The notes below the pieces were generated by a model, which was not told the DNA's origin, did not search any database, and worked only from the letters and a program-made list of their open reading frames with translations. This document shows, piece after piece, positions 34,024-42,811 of a DNA stretch of 64,000 bases; the first letter of the stretch is position 1; the number at the start of each line of letters is the position of its first letter. The position numbers were made by a program, and so were the translations under genes. Source of the DNA: UBA2137 sp050251555 (lineage in GTDB: Bacteria > Pseudomonadota > Alphaproteobacteria > Micavibrionales > Micavibrionaceae). The stretch is from the NCBI GenBank assembly GCA_050251555.1, contig JBFWMN010000001.1:41188-105187 (forward strand). Reading direction: 5' to 3'.

Positions 34024-35283
34024 ATGTTGCTTGCAACCTCTCTTGCCATTTTTACGCTTCTTTTGCTCTCGGCCTTTTTTTCGGGATCAGAAACGGCCTT
34101 TACTGCTGCCTCCAGAGCGCGTTTGCGCACTTTGGAAAAGGAAGGCAATGCACGCGCCAGCGATGTCTTGCATGTGATTGAAAAGAAAGAGCGCATGATC
34201 GGCGCACTTTTGTTAGGGAACAACCTCGTCAACATTCTGGCCTCGGCCCTTGCCACCAGCCTCTTCATTACCCTCTTTGGCGATAAGGGGGTCTTTTACG
34301 CGACCGCCATCATGACGGTCTTGGTGCTGATTTTCGCCGAAGTGCTGCCCAAAACCTATGCTTTGCATCATGCCAATACTTTGACTCTCTTTTTGGCGCC
34401 GTTTATTCGCATTTTGATTTTCGTACTTTCACCCATTACCGAACTGATTACGGGGATCGTGCGCGTGACCCTGAAAATCTTCGGAGCGGACATTTCAAAA
34501 GTCAAAAGCGGCTCGCACGTCGAGTTGTTGCGCGGTGTGATTGAACTGTATGTGGGGGATGCCGAAGAAGTGCAGGCGCAGCGCGCCATGTTGCGCTCCA
34601 TTCTGGACCTGGCGGATGTCGAGGTCGAGGAGATCATGACCCACCGCAAGAATGTCACGATGATCGATGCTTCAATGGAGATTGAGCAATTGGTCAACGA
34701 GGTCTTGAGCAGCCCTTATACGCGTATCCCTGTTTATAGAAATGAGCAGGACAATATTATCGGCGTTCTACATGCCAAACAGCTTTTGCGTGCTCTTCAT
34801 GAGAATAATAACGACTTTTCCAAGATTGTTCTGGATGAAGTGATTTCCGCACCGTGGTTTATTCCCGATGTGACGCCACTTTATGACCAGCTTCAGGCCT
34901 TTAAGAAGCGTCGTGAGCATTTTGCCGTAGTGGTGGATGAATACGGGACATTCTTAGGCGTTGTGACACTTGAAGATATTCTGGAAGAGATTGTCGGTGA
35001 GATTGATGATGAACATGACATCACTGTGCCCGGTGTCCGTAAGGAAGCCAACGGCTCGGTGCTGGTGCAAGGCTCAGTCACAATCCGCGACCTGAACCGC
35101 CAGTTTGAATGGAATTTGCCTGATGATGAGGATTATTCAACCGTAGCAGGGCTTGTGCTGTATGAATCGCAAATCCTGCCCGAGGCAGGACAAGCGTTCG
35201 TCTTTCACGGATTCCGTTTCCAGATCTTAAAGAAAAGCGGCAATCAGCTCGCGCTGTTACGCATTACACCTCAGGACGATTAA
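34024..35283 (+). CDS. CNNM/CorC-type membrane protein (HlyC/CorC family)
   Basis: 419 residues. An N-terminal DUF21 membrane domain (four helices within ~1-160), two CBS domains (~205-325; 'IMTHRKNVTMIDA', 'FAVVVDEYGTFLGVVTLEDILEEI') and a C-terminal CorC_HlyC domain ('VQGSVTIRDLNRQF'). Family members are linked to Mg2+/Co2+ homeostasis. In alphaproteobacteria the gene often follows aroB, as here. It converges with secA. Confidence 0.92.
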   Translation: MLLATSLAIFTLLLLSAFFSGSETAFTAASRARLRTLEKEGNARASDVLHVIEKKERMIGALLLGNNLVNILASALATSLFITLFGDKGVFYATAIMTVLVLIFAEVLPKTYALHHANTLTLFLAPFIRILIFVLSPITELITGIVRVTLKIFGADISKVKSGSHVELLRGVIELYVGDAEEVQAQRAMLRSILDLADVEVEEIMTHRKNVTMIDASMEIEQLVNEVLSSPYTRIPVYRNEQDNIIGVLHAKQLLRALHENNNDFSKIVLDEVISAPWFIPDVTPLYDQLQAFKKRREHFAVVVDEYGTFLGVVTLEDILEEIVGEIDDEHDITVPGVRKEANGSVLVQGSVTIRDLNRQFEWNLPDDEDYSTVAGLVLYESQILPEAGQAFVFHGFRFQILKKSGNQLALLRITPQDD

Positions 35284-35296
35284 GTCTTTAGAGGGC

Positions 35297-38032
35297 TTAG
35301 GCCAGTTTCCCGTGGCACTGCTTGTATTTCTTGCCTGAACCACAAGGGCAGGGGGAGTTTCTGCCCACAGAGCCTTCCCATGTCGAGGGGTCGCTTTCAT
35401 CAAAGCTTTTGCGAACCGTTGTCTGCAATGCGGCTTCACCTGATGGTGCGGCATTTGCATGGCCTTCAAGGGCAGGGTCCATACGCGATGTTTCAGCCTG
35501 ACGCATCACTTCGGCGGCCTGAGCCGCGACAATCTGACGCAAGACTTCCTGATCAATGGTGAATTCGACGTGGGAGAGGTCATGCACGATATTCTCTCTT
35601 AAGCCGTCCAGCATGCCTTCGAAAAAGGCGAAGGCTTCTGTCTTATATTCATTGAGCGGGTCTTTCTGACCAAAAGCGCGCAAATTGATCCCTTGGCGCA
35701 AATGGTCGAGATTGAGCAAATGCTCTTTCCAAGCGGCATCCAGAGCCTGCAATGTCATGGATTTCTGGATTTGTTTAAAGACGTCGCCGCCTTTGGAGGC
35801 TTTAATCTCCATTAATTGGTCGGACGCAGCGATAATGCGCTCAACAAGCTCGTCTTCAGCAATGCCTTCTTCCTTCGCCCAGTCTTTGACAGGGACCTTG
35901 AGGTTGAGGACGCGCTCGACTTCGCCTTCCAGCGTATCGGTGTCCCATTCCTCAGGATAGGCTTTGGGAGGAATGCAGTTGGCGACAATCTCTTCAATCG
36001 TCTGATGACGCATTTCGGTCACCAGATCGGAGATATCGGGGGAATCCATAATCTCGCGACGTTGTTCGTATATCACGCGGCGTTGGTCATTCATCACGTT
36101 ATCGAATTTCAGAAGCGTTTTACGCACTTCAAAGTTTTGCTGTTCCACGCGGGCTTGTGCGCGTTCCAGCGCTTTGGTCAGCCACGGGTGGGTGAGGGCT
36201 TCACCTTCTCTCAAACCGATAGAACGGTTGGAAAGCACGGCTTCCAAAGCTTCGGGAGAGAAAATACGCATCAGATCATCCTGTGTGGACAGGAAGAAGA
36301 TTGAGGCACCGGGGTCACCCTGACGGCCTGATCGACCGCGCAACTGGTTGTCAACGCGACGCGATTCATGGCGTTCAGTACCAATCACGAAGAGACCGCC
36401 TGCCTCGCGTACAGTGGCGCGATCCTCCTCAATCTCGGATTTGATCTTGGCGAGAAGCTTTTCGCGCTTTGTCTCATCAACGGTTTCATCAATTTCCTGA
36501 GAAATGCGCATCTCCAGATTACCGCCAAGCTGGATATCGGTTCCGCGACCTGCCATGTTGGTGGCGATGGTAACAGCACCGGGACGGCCTGCTTGTGCGA
36601 TAATCTCGGCTTCTTTTTCGTGGTAGCGTGCATTCAAGACCGCATGCGGAATTTTACGCTTTTTCAATTCGTTGGAAAGAATTTCTGATTTTTCGATTGA
36701 AACCGTACCAATCAAAACGGGCTGTTTTCTTTCCTGACATTCGCCGACCAGATTGACGATGGCTTCCACTTTTTCCGCAAAGGATTTGTAGATTTGGTCA
36801 TCGTGATCAAGACGTGCAACGGGCACGTTGGTCGGGATATCGATAACGCCGAGCTTATAAATTTCCATGAATTCGGTGGCTTCTGTAACAGCCGTTCCGG
36901 TCATGCCCGCCAGTTTCGGATACATGCGGAAATAGTTCTGGAAGGTGATCGAAGCGAGCGTCTGGTTCTCGTTCTGTATTTCAACGCCTTCTTTGGCCTC
37001 CAATGCCTGATGCAGACCTTCGGAGAAGCGTCGTCCTTCCATCATGCGGCCTGTAAACTCATCGATGATGATGACTTTATTGTCCTTAACGATGTAGTCG
37101 GTATCACGTGAAAAGAGCTTGTGGGCGCGCAAAGCCTGATTGGAGTGGTGAACCAGTGAAATATTGAGGGCATCATACAGATTGCCCTCTGTGAGAATGC
37201 CGTGTTCACGCAGCAGATTTTCGACATGCTCTGTGCCTTCGTCGGTAAAGGTGACGGTGCGCATTTTCTCATCAACATCATAATCGGCGTCAACAAGGTG
37301 AGGGATGACTTTATCCACCTTCACATACAGATCAGCGGCACTCTCGGACGGGCCGGAGATAATCAACGGCGTACGGGCTTCATCAATCAGGATCGAGTCA
37401 ACTTCGTCGACAATCGCAAAATTGAAGGGGCGTTGTGCCATATCAGCCAGCGCGTATTTCATGTTGTCGCGCAAATAATCAAAGCCGAATTCATTGTTCG
37501 TCCCGTAAGTGATATCTGACGCGTAGGCTTCTTTACGCAGTGAGTCATCCATATTGGAGGTGATGCACCCGACAGTCAGGCCCAGCCAGTTATAGAGGCG
37601 GCCCATCCAGTCCGCATCACGCACAGCCAGATAATCATTGACGGTTACGACGTGCACGCCTTTGCCCGACAGAGCATTCAGATAAACGGCGAGAGTTGCC
37701 ATCAAGGTTTTCCCTTCACCCGTGCGCATCTCTGCGATCTTCCCGCGATGGAGGGTAATGCCCCCGATTAACTGGACATCGAAATGGCGCATGCCCATCA
37801 CGCGTTTTGAGGCTTCGCGCACAACGGCAAATGCTTCGGGGAGAAGATCATCTTCGGTTTCGCCTTCAGCCAGTCGCAGACGGAAGGCATCCGTTTTGGC
37901 TTTCAGCTCGGCATCGGTAAGTGCTTCTGTTTCCGCTTCCAGTGCGTTGATCTTTTCAACGAGGGGACGCATGCGGCGCAGCTCGCGGTCATTGGTAGAG
38001 CCGATAATCTTCGTGGCAATCTTTAAAAGCAT
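35297..38032 (-). CDS. secA: Protein translocase ATPase SecA
   Basis: 911 residues. Walker A 'MRTGEGKTLMATLA', DEAD-type 'IVDEVDSILIDEA', helicase motif 'TNMAGRGTDIQLGG', and the C-terminal zinc-binding SEC-C motif 'CPCGSGKKYKQCHG'. It pushes preproteins through SecYEG using ATP. Single gene, divergent from the foldase gene. Confidence 0.98.
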   Translation of the reverse strand: MLLKIATKIIGSTNDRELRRMRPLVEKINALEAETEALTDAELKAKTDAFRLRLAEGETEDDLLPEAFAVVREASKRVMGMRHFDVQLIGGITLHRGKIAEMRTGEGKTLMATLAVYLNALSGKGVHVVTVNDYLAVRDADWMGRLYNWLGLTVGCITSNMDDSLRKEAYASDITYGTNNEFGFDYLRDNMKYALADMAQRPFNFAIVDEVDSILIDEARTPLIISGPSESAADLYVKVDKVIPHLVDADYDVDEKMRTVTFTDEGTEHVENLLREHGILTEGNLYDALNISLVHHSNQALRAHKLFSRDTDYIVKDNKVIIIDEFTGRMMEGRRFSEGLHQALEAKEGVEIQNENQTLASITFQNYFRMYPKLAGMTGTAVTEATEFMEIYKLGVIDIPTNVPVARLDHDDQIYKSFAEKVEAIVNLVGECQERKQPVLIGTVSIEKSEILSNELKKRKIPHAVLNARYHEKEAEIIAQAGRPGAVTIATNMAGRGTDIQLGGNLEMRISQEIDETVDETKREKLLAKIKSEIEEDRATVREAGGLFVIGTERHESRRVDNQLRGRSGRQGDPGASIFFLSTQDDLMRIFSPEALEAVLSNRSIGLREGEALTHPWLTKALERAQARVEQQNFEVRKTLLKFDNVMNDQRRVIYEQRREIMDSPDISDLVTEMRHQTIEEIVANCIPPKAYPEEWDTDTLEGEVERVLNLKVPVKDWAKEEGIAEDELVERIIAASDQLMEIKASKGGDVFKQIQKSMTLQALDAAWKEHLLNLDHLRQGINLRAFGQKDPLNEYKTEAFAFFEGMLDGLRENIVHDLSHVEFTIDQEVLRQIVAAQAAEVMRQAETSRMDPALEGHANAAPSGEAALQTTVRKSFDESDPSTWEGSVGRNSPCPCGSGKKYKQCHGKLA

Positions 38033-38255
38033 TTAAAAACCTTAAGTGGTTTACGGATCGTATGGACCGTTTTCTTGTTTTTACGGGGCGGCCCTTGAAA
38101 TTCCAAGGTCCGTTTCTCATATAAGGGGCTGTACAGTGCACGTCAATCAGGATGCACGAAAAACAGGTTGCTTAAGCGTATGCCCTGTGTATGAATGACG
38201 TGGTTATTTTTAAGAAAAACAGCTTTTTGGCCTTAAATAAGGGGATAGAAAACCG

Positions 38256-39401
38256 ATGGCACGTAAATCCGAAGATCAAGACGAAAACAAACAAGCCAAC
38301 AATGCAAAGGTCGGCCTTGTGGCTGTGATCGCACTGGCGCTGATTCTGGCGGCAGGGGTCGGTATTTTCATGACCAAGCAGGTCGACACCGAAGCAACTG
38401 ATGAAGCGACTAGCGAAATGGCTGCCGCTGACGCATCCAGCGAAGATGCTGCGAAATCCACATCAGGTGAAACTGACGTTGCTGACGAGAGCGGTACGGA
38501 TGAAACCGGTGAAGTGGTAATTGCCCGCGTGAATGGCGAGCCGATCACACGTGCCGATGCTGAGGGCTTTATTGCCAACATTCCCCAGTTGCAGGGTGCT
38601 CCTTTTGAAGAAGCCATGCCGATTGCACGTGATGAAATGATCACAGGCACGATTATCGACCAATTGGCGAAAAAATCAGGCACGGCTAATGATCCTGAAG
38701 TTGAGAAACGTCTGCAGATGGCCCGTGAAGGCATTATCCGCTCCGTTTTCCTTGAGGAGATGGTTAAGAAGGAAATGACCGACGCGAAACTGCAGGAAGC
38801 CTATGCTGCCTTTAAGAAAGAGCAGGAAGCGACGTCCAAAGAACAGGTCAAAGCCAAGCATATTCTGGTAGCTACTGAAGAAGAAGCCATGAGCGCACTC
38901 ACGCGTTTGAAAGAAGGTGAGAGCTTTGACGATCTGGCTAAAGAAATCTCTGCTGATAAAGCCTCAGGTGCCAATGGTGGCGAACTGGGCTGGTTCTCTG
39001 AGGGCGATATGGTTCCTGAATTTTCTCAAGCCGCTTTTGCCTTGAATGTTGGTGAAGTGTCCTCCGAACCTGTCAAAAGTCAATTCGGCTACCACATCAT
39101 CAAGGTCGAAGATAAGCGTAAAGAACCTGTTCCTTCAATTGAGGAAGTTAAGCCTTATCTTGAAGTGCAACAGCGCCGCGCCATTCTCGAAGGTCACATT
39201 GCCGACTGGCGCAACGAGGCTGATGTGAAGCTTTACAATATGGACGGTTCGGAAGTTGCTCCCGCTACTGGCGAAATGAGTACGCCTGATGCCGCTTCGG
39301 AAGTTGAAGCCGCACCTGCCGAAACTGAAACCGAGAAGATGGTAGATCCTGCTTCCGAAGAAGGTGACGAAGCCCTCGAAAGCGATACACCTAGCGAATA
39401 A
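38256..39401 (+). CDS. Membrane-anchored parvulin-type peptidyl-prolyl isomerase
   Basis: 381 residues. A signal-anchor helix (~19-40), a long acidic Ala/Ser/Glu linker (~45-90), a SurA-like helical region (~90-190) and a PpiC rotamase domain (~198-293; 'VKAKHILV', 'GGELGWFSEGDMVPEF', 'VKSQFGYHIIKVED'). The Glu-rich C-terminal tail is low complexity. Acts as a periplasmic foldase. Divergent from secA, a common alphaproteobacterial pairing. AGGGGA precedes the ATG. Confidence 0.92.
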   Translation: MARKSEDQDENKQANNAKVGLVAVIALALILAAGVGIFMTKQVDTEATDEATSEMAAADASSEDAAKSTSGETDVADESGTDETGEVVIARVNGEPITRADAEGFIANIPQLQGAPFEEAMPIARDEMITGTIIDQLAKKSGTANDPEVEKRLQMAREGIIRSVFLEEMVKKEMTDAKLQEAYAAFKKEQEATSKEQVKAKHILVATEEEAMSALTRLKEGESFDDLAKEISADKASGANGGELGWFSEGDMVPEFSQAAFALNVGEVSSEPVKSQFGYHIIKVEDKRKEPVPSIEEVKPYLEVQQRRAILEGHIADWRNEADVKLYNMDGSEVAPATGEMSTPDAASEVEAAPAETETEKMVDPASEEGDEALESDTPSE

Positions 39402-39402
39402 G

Positions 39403-39861
39403 ATGGAATTGAAAACATCTTGTCATGAAGAGTTAGAGAAGCCCTGGCCGGAAAAGCCGGGGCTTCCGCTTTTACTGGTGGCGGCTGCCGCCATTCTTGA
39501 TGCTGATGGGCGCATTCTGATTACGCAGCGCCCAGAAGGAAAGTAGCTTGCGGGCCTTTGGGAGTTTCCGGGCGGTAAAGTTGATGAGGGGGAAACCCCT
39601 GAATATGCGTTGATGCGCGAATTGAGGGAGGAGTTGGATATTGAAACACGGCCCTGCTGTTTCTCACCGCTTGCCTTCGCATCCTATACTTATCAGTCAT
39701 TTCATCTGATGATGCCGCTTTATGTGATCCGTGTTTGGGCGGGTGAAGCCAAAGGCATGGAAGGGCAGGCCATCAAATGGGTGTATCCGAGAGATTTATA
39801 CGATTACCCGATGCCACCAGCCGACCTGCCGCTAATTCCGCAAATTCTCGATAATCTGTGA
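39403..39861 (+). pseudogene. mutT: 8-oxo-dGTP diphosphatase MutT, interrupted by in-frame TAG
   Basis: The frame from ATG 39403 encodes a MutT-type Nudix protein, but codon 48 is TAG (39544-39546) in 'RPEGK-stop-LAGLWEFPGGK', where relatives have a small or polar residue. The same frame continues without further stops to 39861 and holds a complete Nudix box (GKVDEGE ... RELREEL) and a typical C-terminus (PPADLPLIPQIL). A single base change (for example TCG to TAG) explains it. TAG ends several other genes here, so it is a genuine stop. Loss of MutT raises A:T to C:G mutations. A sequencing error is possible. It begins 1 nt after the foldase stop codon. Confidence 0.85.
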
Positions 39862-39877
39862 TAGGCTTTCTGCCAAG

Positions 39878-40651
39878 ATGTATCACAGCGCCGCCGATTT
39901 TCAGAAATTTTACCATACACGCGAAGGCTTCGTGATCCGTCGTATGATCCGCTCCCATATCAAAATTCTGGGGGCAGGGGATGCACATGGCGAAGTTGCG
40001 GGGCTTGGCTATTCATTGCCATATTTGGATTTATTTGAAGGGCGGACAGAGCGCACATACGCGCTGATGCCGTCATCCATAGGGGCTGCGTCATGGCCCA
40101 AATCGGGACCGAATTTAACGGCGCTTGTCCATTCGGCGGAATTGCCGCTGCCCGCCAACAGTCTGGATGTGGCTTTGGGAGTTCATTTTCTTGAGTTTGC
40201 CGAATATCCGGAAGCGGTGTTACAGGAAATTTGGCGCGTGCTTAAGCCCACGGGCAAGCTGATCCTGATTGTGCCGAACCGTACAGGCTTATGGGCGCGA
40301 TCCGAATGGTCGCCGTTCGGGCACGGCAAACCGTTTTCGCTTACGCAATTACAAGATGATTTATCCGAGGCGCAGTTTGTGACTGAGACCATACGTCCCG
40401 CACTTTTTATGCCGCCTTTGAAATGGCGTTGGATGCTCAAAGCGGCTTGGAGTTTCGAGCAAGCGGGAAATATCCTGTTTCCGGGGGTCAGTGGCCTGCA
40501 TTGCGTGACAGCCGTCAAGCAGCTATATGCGCCTGCCAGCCCGCCGAAAGGGCGAGCCATACGTGTGGCGGGTACGGCTGCTGCGGATTTAAAACCTGCG
40601 GCAAGCTCACTCGCCGCGCCACTCAATCACAGGAAGGTCACCAAGGCGTAA
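39878..40651 (+). CDS. Class I SAM-dependent methyltransferase-like protein
   Basis: 257 residues. Methyltransferase_11-like pattern: 'LPLPANSLDVALGVHFLEF' (motif II/III region), 'EIWRVLKPTGKLILIVPNRTGLWA'. The usual glycine-rich SAM motif near the N-terminus is poor ('EVAGLGYSLPYLD'), so SAM binding may be changed. Substrate unknown. Begins 16 nt after the mutT frame. Its last 45 nt overlap the 3' end of the opposite DUF2125 gene. Confidence 0.8.
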   Translation: MYHSAADFQKFYHTREGFVIRRMIRSHIKILGAGDAHGEVAGLGYSLPYLDLFEGRTERTYALMPSSIGAASWPKSGPNLTALVHSAELPLPANSLDVALGVHFLEFAEYPEAVLQEIWRVLKPTGKLILIVPNRTGLWARSEWSPFGHGKPFSLTQLQDDLSEAQFVTETIRPALFMPPLKWRWMLKAAWSFEQAGNILFPGVSGLHCVTAVKQLYAPASPPKGRAIRVAGTAAADLKPAASSLAAPLNHRKVTKA

Positions 40652-41374
40652 CGGGCCAAGATAGGCGGCCCCGTTTTGCGTTGCCAGCGGTGCGGTAATC
40701 CACGCCCGACCACTGGCATCGGTTTTTTCCAAAACCTTCAAAACGGACATGGCCAAGCGGGCTTCATCTTTCTTGATCAGTTTCTCATCCACAAGACGGT
40801 CCAGAAGCTCGGCATAACCGGAAACCGACATGCTGACATCGGTATAGGGTTGCAGACTTTCATCCAGATGCACTTCTCCGATGGCTTTTAAGAAAATATC
40901 GCCGCTTTTGATAAAGAAGCGCGATATGGTGATTTCTTCGCCATCTTTCTGCCACTCGCGCATACCAGCCTTTGTGAAATTATCGGGGTAATCGGAAAAT
41001 GTCGCGACAAGATGGGCGCGGTCTAGCGTAACTGACTTGTCATTATGAGTGCTTATTTTTACGCCGTAAGGCATATCAAGAGCAATCTTGTTGCCTGGTA
41101 AAAACCACGATGTCAGACGCAGTGAACCTGTCTCGGCTTGCATAAAGGGTGTGATGATCTCGCCGACATAATGGTAACGGAATTGTAAGGGGAAGTGGAC
41201 AGGACCGCTTAGCGTGCCACTGAAAACGATATTGTTGTCAGCGCTTTGTTGCATCGCCTTTTCAATCTGCTTTTTCAGAACAAAGCCGATCCCGTACCAC
41301 GTTGCCAGATACAAGGTTGCGCAAAGTGCGATCCCGATAATGAGATTACCTAAACGATCAATTAGACGGCTCAA
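40607..41374 (-). CDS. DUF2125-type envelope protein
   Basis: 255 residues. An N-terminal membrane helix (~9-32), then a beta-rich extracytoplasmic domain ('VFSGTLSGPVHFPLQF', 'ISRFFIKSGDIFLKAIGEV') ending 'LATQNGAAYLGPLRLGDLPVIEW', the DUF2125 C-terminal pattern. The shape recalls AsmA-like/LPS-transport beta proteins, but no function is known. Last gene of the ftsE-ftsX-ydcF-plsC run. Confidence 0.75.
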   Translation of the reverse strand: MSRLIDRLGNLIIGIALCATLYLATWYGIGFVLKKQIEKAMQQSADNNIVFSGTLSGPVHFPLQFRYHYVGEIITPFMQAETGSLRLTSWFLPGNKIALDMPYGVKISTHNDKSVTLDRAHLVATFSDYPDNFTKAGMREWQKDGEEITISRFFIKSGDIFLKAIGEVHLDESLQPYTDVSMSVSGYAELLDRLVDEKLIKKDEARLAMSVLKVLEKTDASGRAWITAPLATQNGAAYLGPLRLGDLPVIEWRGE

Positions 41375-41424
41375 TAAACAACTCCCCCGACACCGATATT
41401 TTTTGGTTGTACGACATGACTTTC

Positions 41425-42219
41425 TTACGATTCCTTTCGAAGTGCAAGGTCTCTGAGGCGATTACTTTCCTCCTCAATTTGCTTTGTCATCGTTTTCATC
41501 AACTCTTCAGTGCTCATTTGGTGGGAGAGAGGCGGCAGGATTGAGAAAGTGGCAATACCGGGTTTTTTAAAAAAAGCCTTCTTTTCCCAGAACAGTCCCG
41601 TATTCATCGCCATCGGCACAATGTCCAGATGGGCGGCCTTTGCCATCTTCACAATACCCGGGCGGTAACGATATTGTTCGGGCGAGGAATTAACAGGTAC
41701 GCGTGTGCCTTGCGGGAAAATCACAATCGGGCGCCCCGTTTTTTTGATGCGCTTAGCACCTTCTGTGAGTGAGGCAACGGCTATTTCGCGGCTTTTTCTA
41801 TTAATGGCAATCGCTCCTGATTTAAGGGCAATCCAGCCCCAAAGCGGAATCCAAGCAAGCTCTCGCTTCAAAATGATCGCAGGATCATTGAATAACAGGT
41901 AGAGCTTCATTGTCTCGTAAGCTGACTGGTGTTTGGCGGCAACCAGAAAGGTTTTTCCATCCTTGGGTAAGTTTTCCGCGCCGATCACAACGTAATCCAG
42001 ACCCAGAATATATTTTTCCAGTAAGTGTACGCTTTTGAAATAGGCGGTCACAGCCACAACATAGATTTTGTGGGGCATAATCAGGAAGGGCAGCATCAAA
42101 AAGCAGGAAATCGTTGTCCAGCCGTAAAATGCGATATTGAAGAGAATTTGACGGATGAAAAGCATCTGTTTTTCGATTTTTCTATCTGTTGAATTATTGC
42201 CCAAAGGCACGGCGGACAT
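41425..42219 (-). CDS. plsC: 1-acyl-sn-glycerol-3-phosphate acyltransferase family protein
   Basis: 264 residues. Membrane segments within ~20-65. Catalytic motif 'KHQSAYETMKL' (H-x4-E where most have H-x4-D), 'GAIAINRKS' and 'IFPQGTRVP'. It would acylate lysophosphatidate to phosphatidate. The start overlaps the end of the YdcF-like gene by 26 nt; Met19 (start 42165) is an alternative, though neither has a strong ribosome site. Confidence 0.88.
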   Translation of the reverse strand: MSAVPLGNNSTDRKIEKQMLFIRQILFNIAFYGWTTISCFLMLPFLIMPHKIYVVAVTAYFKSVHLLEKYILGLDYVVIGAENLPKDGKTFLVAAKHQSAYETMKLYLLFNDPAIILKRELAWIPLWGWIALKSGAIAINRKSREIAVASLTEGAKRIKKTGRPIVIFPQGTRVPVNSSPEQYRYRPGIVKMAKAAHLDIVPMAMNTGLFWEKKAFFKKPGIATFSILPPLSHQMSTEELMKTMTKQIEEESNRLRDLALRKES

Positions 42220-42802
42220 AGCTTCCGACCGTTTTGGTGTATTCTTTTAAGATGAAAAGAAGCGTGTCTTTCTGGCTCATCTCGTTCGTGTCTAGGGGCA
42301 GGGGGTATTCATAGATCATGAAGCGGTCGCGCTCTCCCTCATTGAAAGCCGTGTTGCGCAGCGCAATCTCCAGCTCATTACGCGCACGGCGCATATGATA
42401 GGCGGATGTGACCAGAATGAAGGAATGAATGTCATTGGCACGGATCCATTTTACTGTCCCCGAGGCATTGCCGATCGTGTCCTGAGGTTCGGGGTCGAGA
42501 TCAATACAGCAACGCCACTTCGCATCCATATGTTCAAGCTGTAAAATATCTTCCAGTTTTACGGATTCATGCGTGCCGCTGATCAAAAGCTTTTTGCCTT
42601 TGCCGCTGATCAATAACTCCAAAGCCGTATTGACGCGGTTTTTGCCACCCGTAAGGACAATGACGGCATCGGTTTTCAGATCATCTTCCAGTTGAGGCGC
42701 GGCCTGAAACGTATAAATGCCATAGGCGGTCAGACCCAGAACCCAAAGGGTGAGCAGAAGGCCGACTGTGGTTATCGTTCCGAAAAGAAATGTTCTGAAC
42801 AT
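42194..42802 (-). CDS. YdcF/DUF218-family protein
   Basis: 202 residues. One N-terminal membrane helix (~8-30), then the DUF218 domain: 'DAVIVLTGGKNRVNTALELL', 'KKLLISGT', 'DTIGNASGTVKWI' and 'FILVTSAYHMRRARNEL'. Family members (ElyC, SanA) act in envelope metabolism. It lies 9 nt after ftsX on the same strand. Confidence 0.88.
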   Translation of the reverse strand: MFRTFLFGTITTVGLLLTLWVLGLTAYGIYTFQAAPQLEDDLKTDAVIVLTGGKNRVNTALELLISGKGKKLLISGTHESVKLEDILQLEHMDAKWRCCIDLDPEPQDTIGNASGTVKWIRANDIHSFILVTSAYHMRRARNELEIALRNTAFNEGERDRFMIYEYPLPLDTNEMSQKDTLLFILKEYTKTVGSYVRRAFGQ

Positions 42803-42811
42803 GGCTCTAAT

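Noticed and set aside
39544..39546. TAG read as a sense codon (code change) in mutT
   Set aside because: Other genes end in TAG, for example 13184-13186 and 54129-54131, and prfA is present, so TAG is a normal stop here.
41425..42219. H-x4-E in the PlsC-like protein as a loss of activity
   Set aside because: Similar HQSxxE motifs occur in other alphaproteobacterial family members as far as I recall, so it is probably a normal variant.
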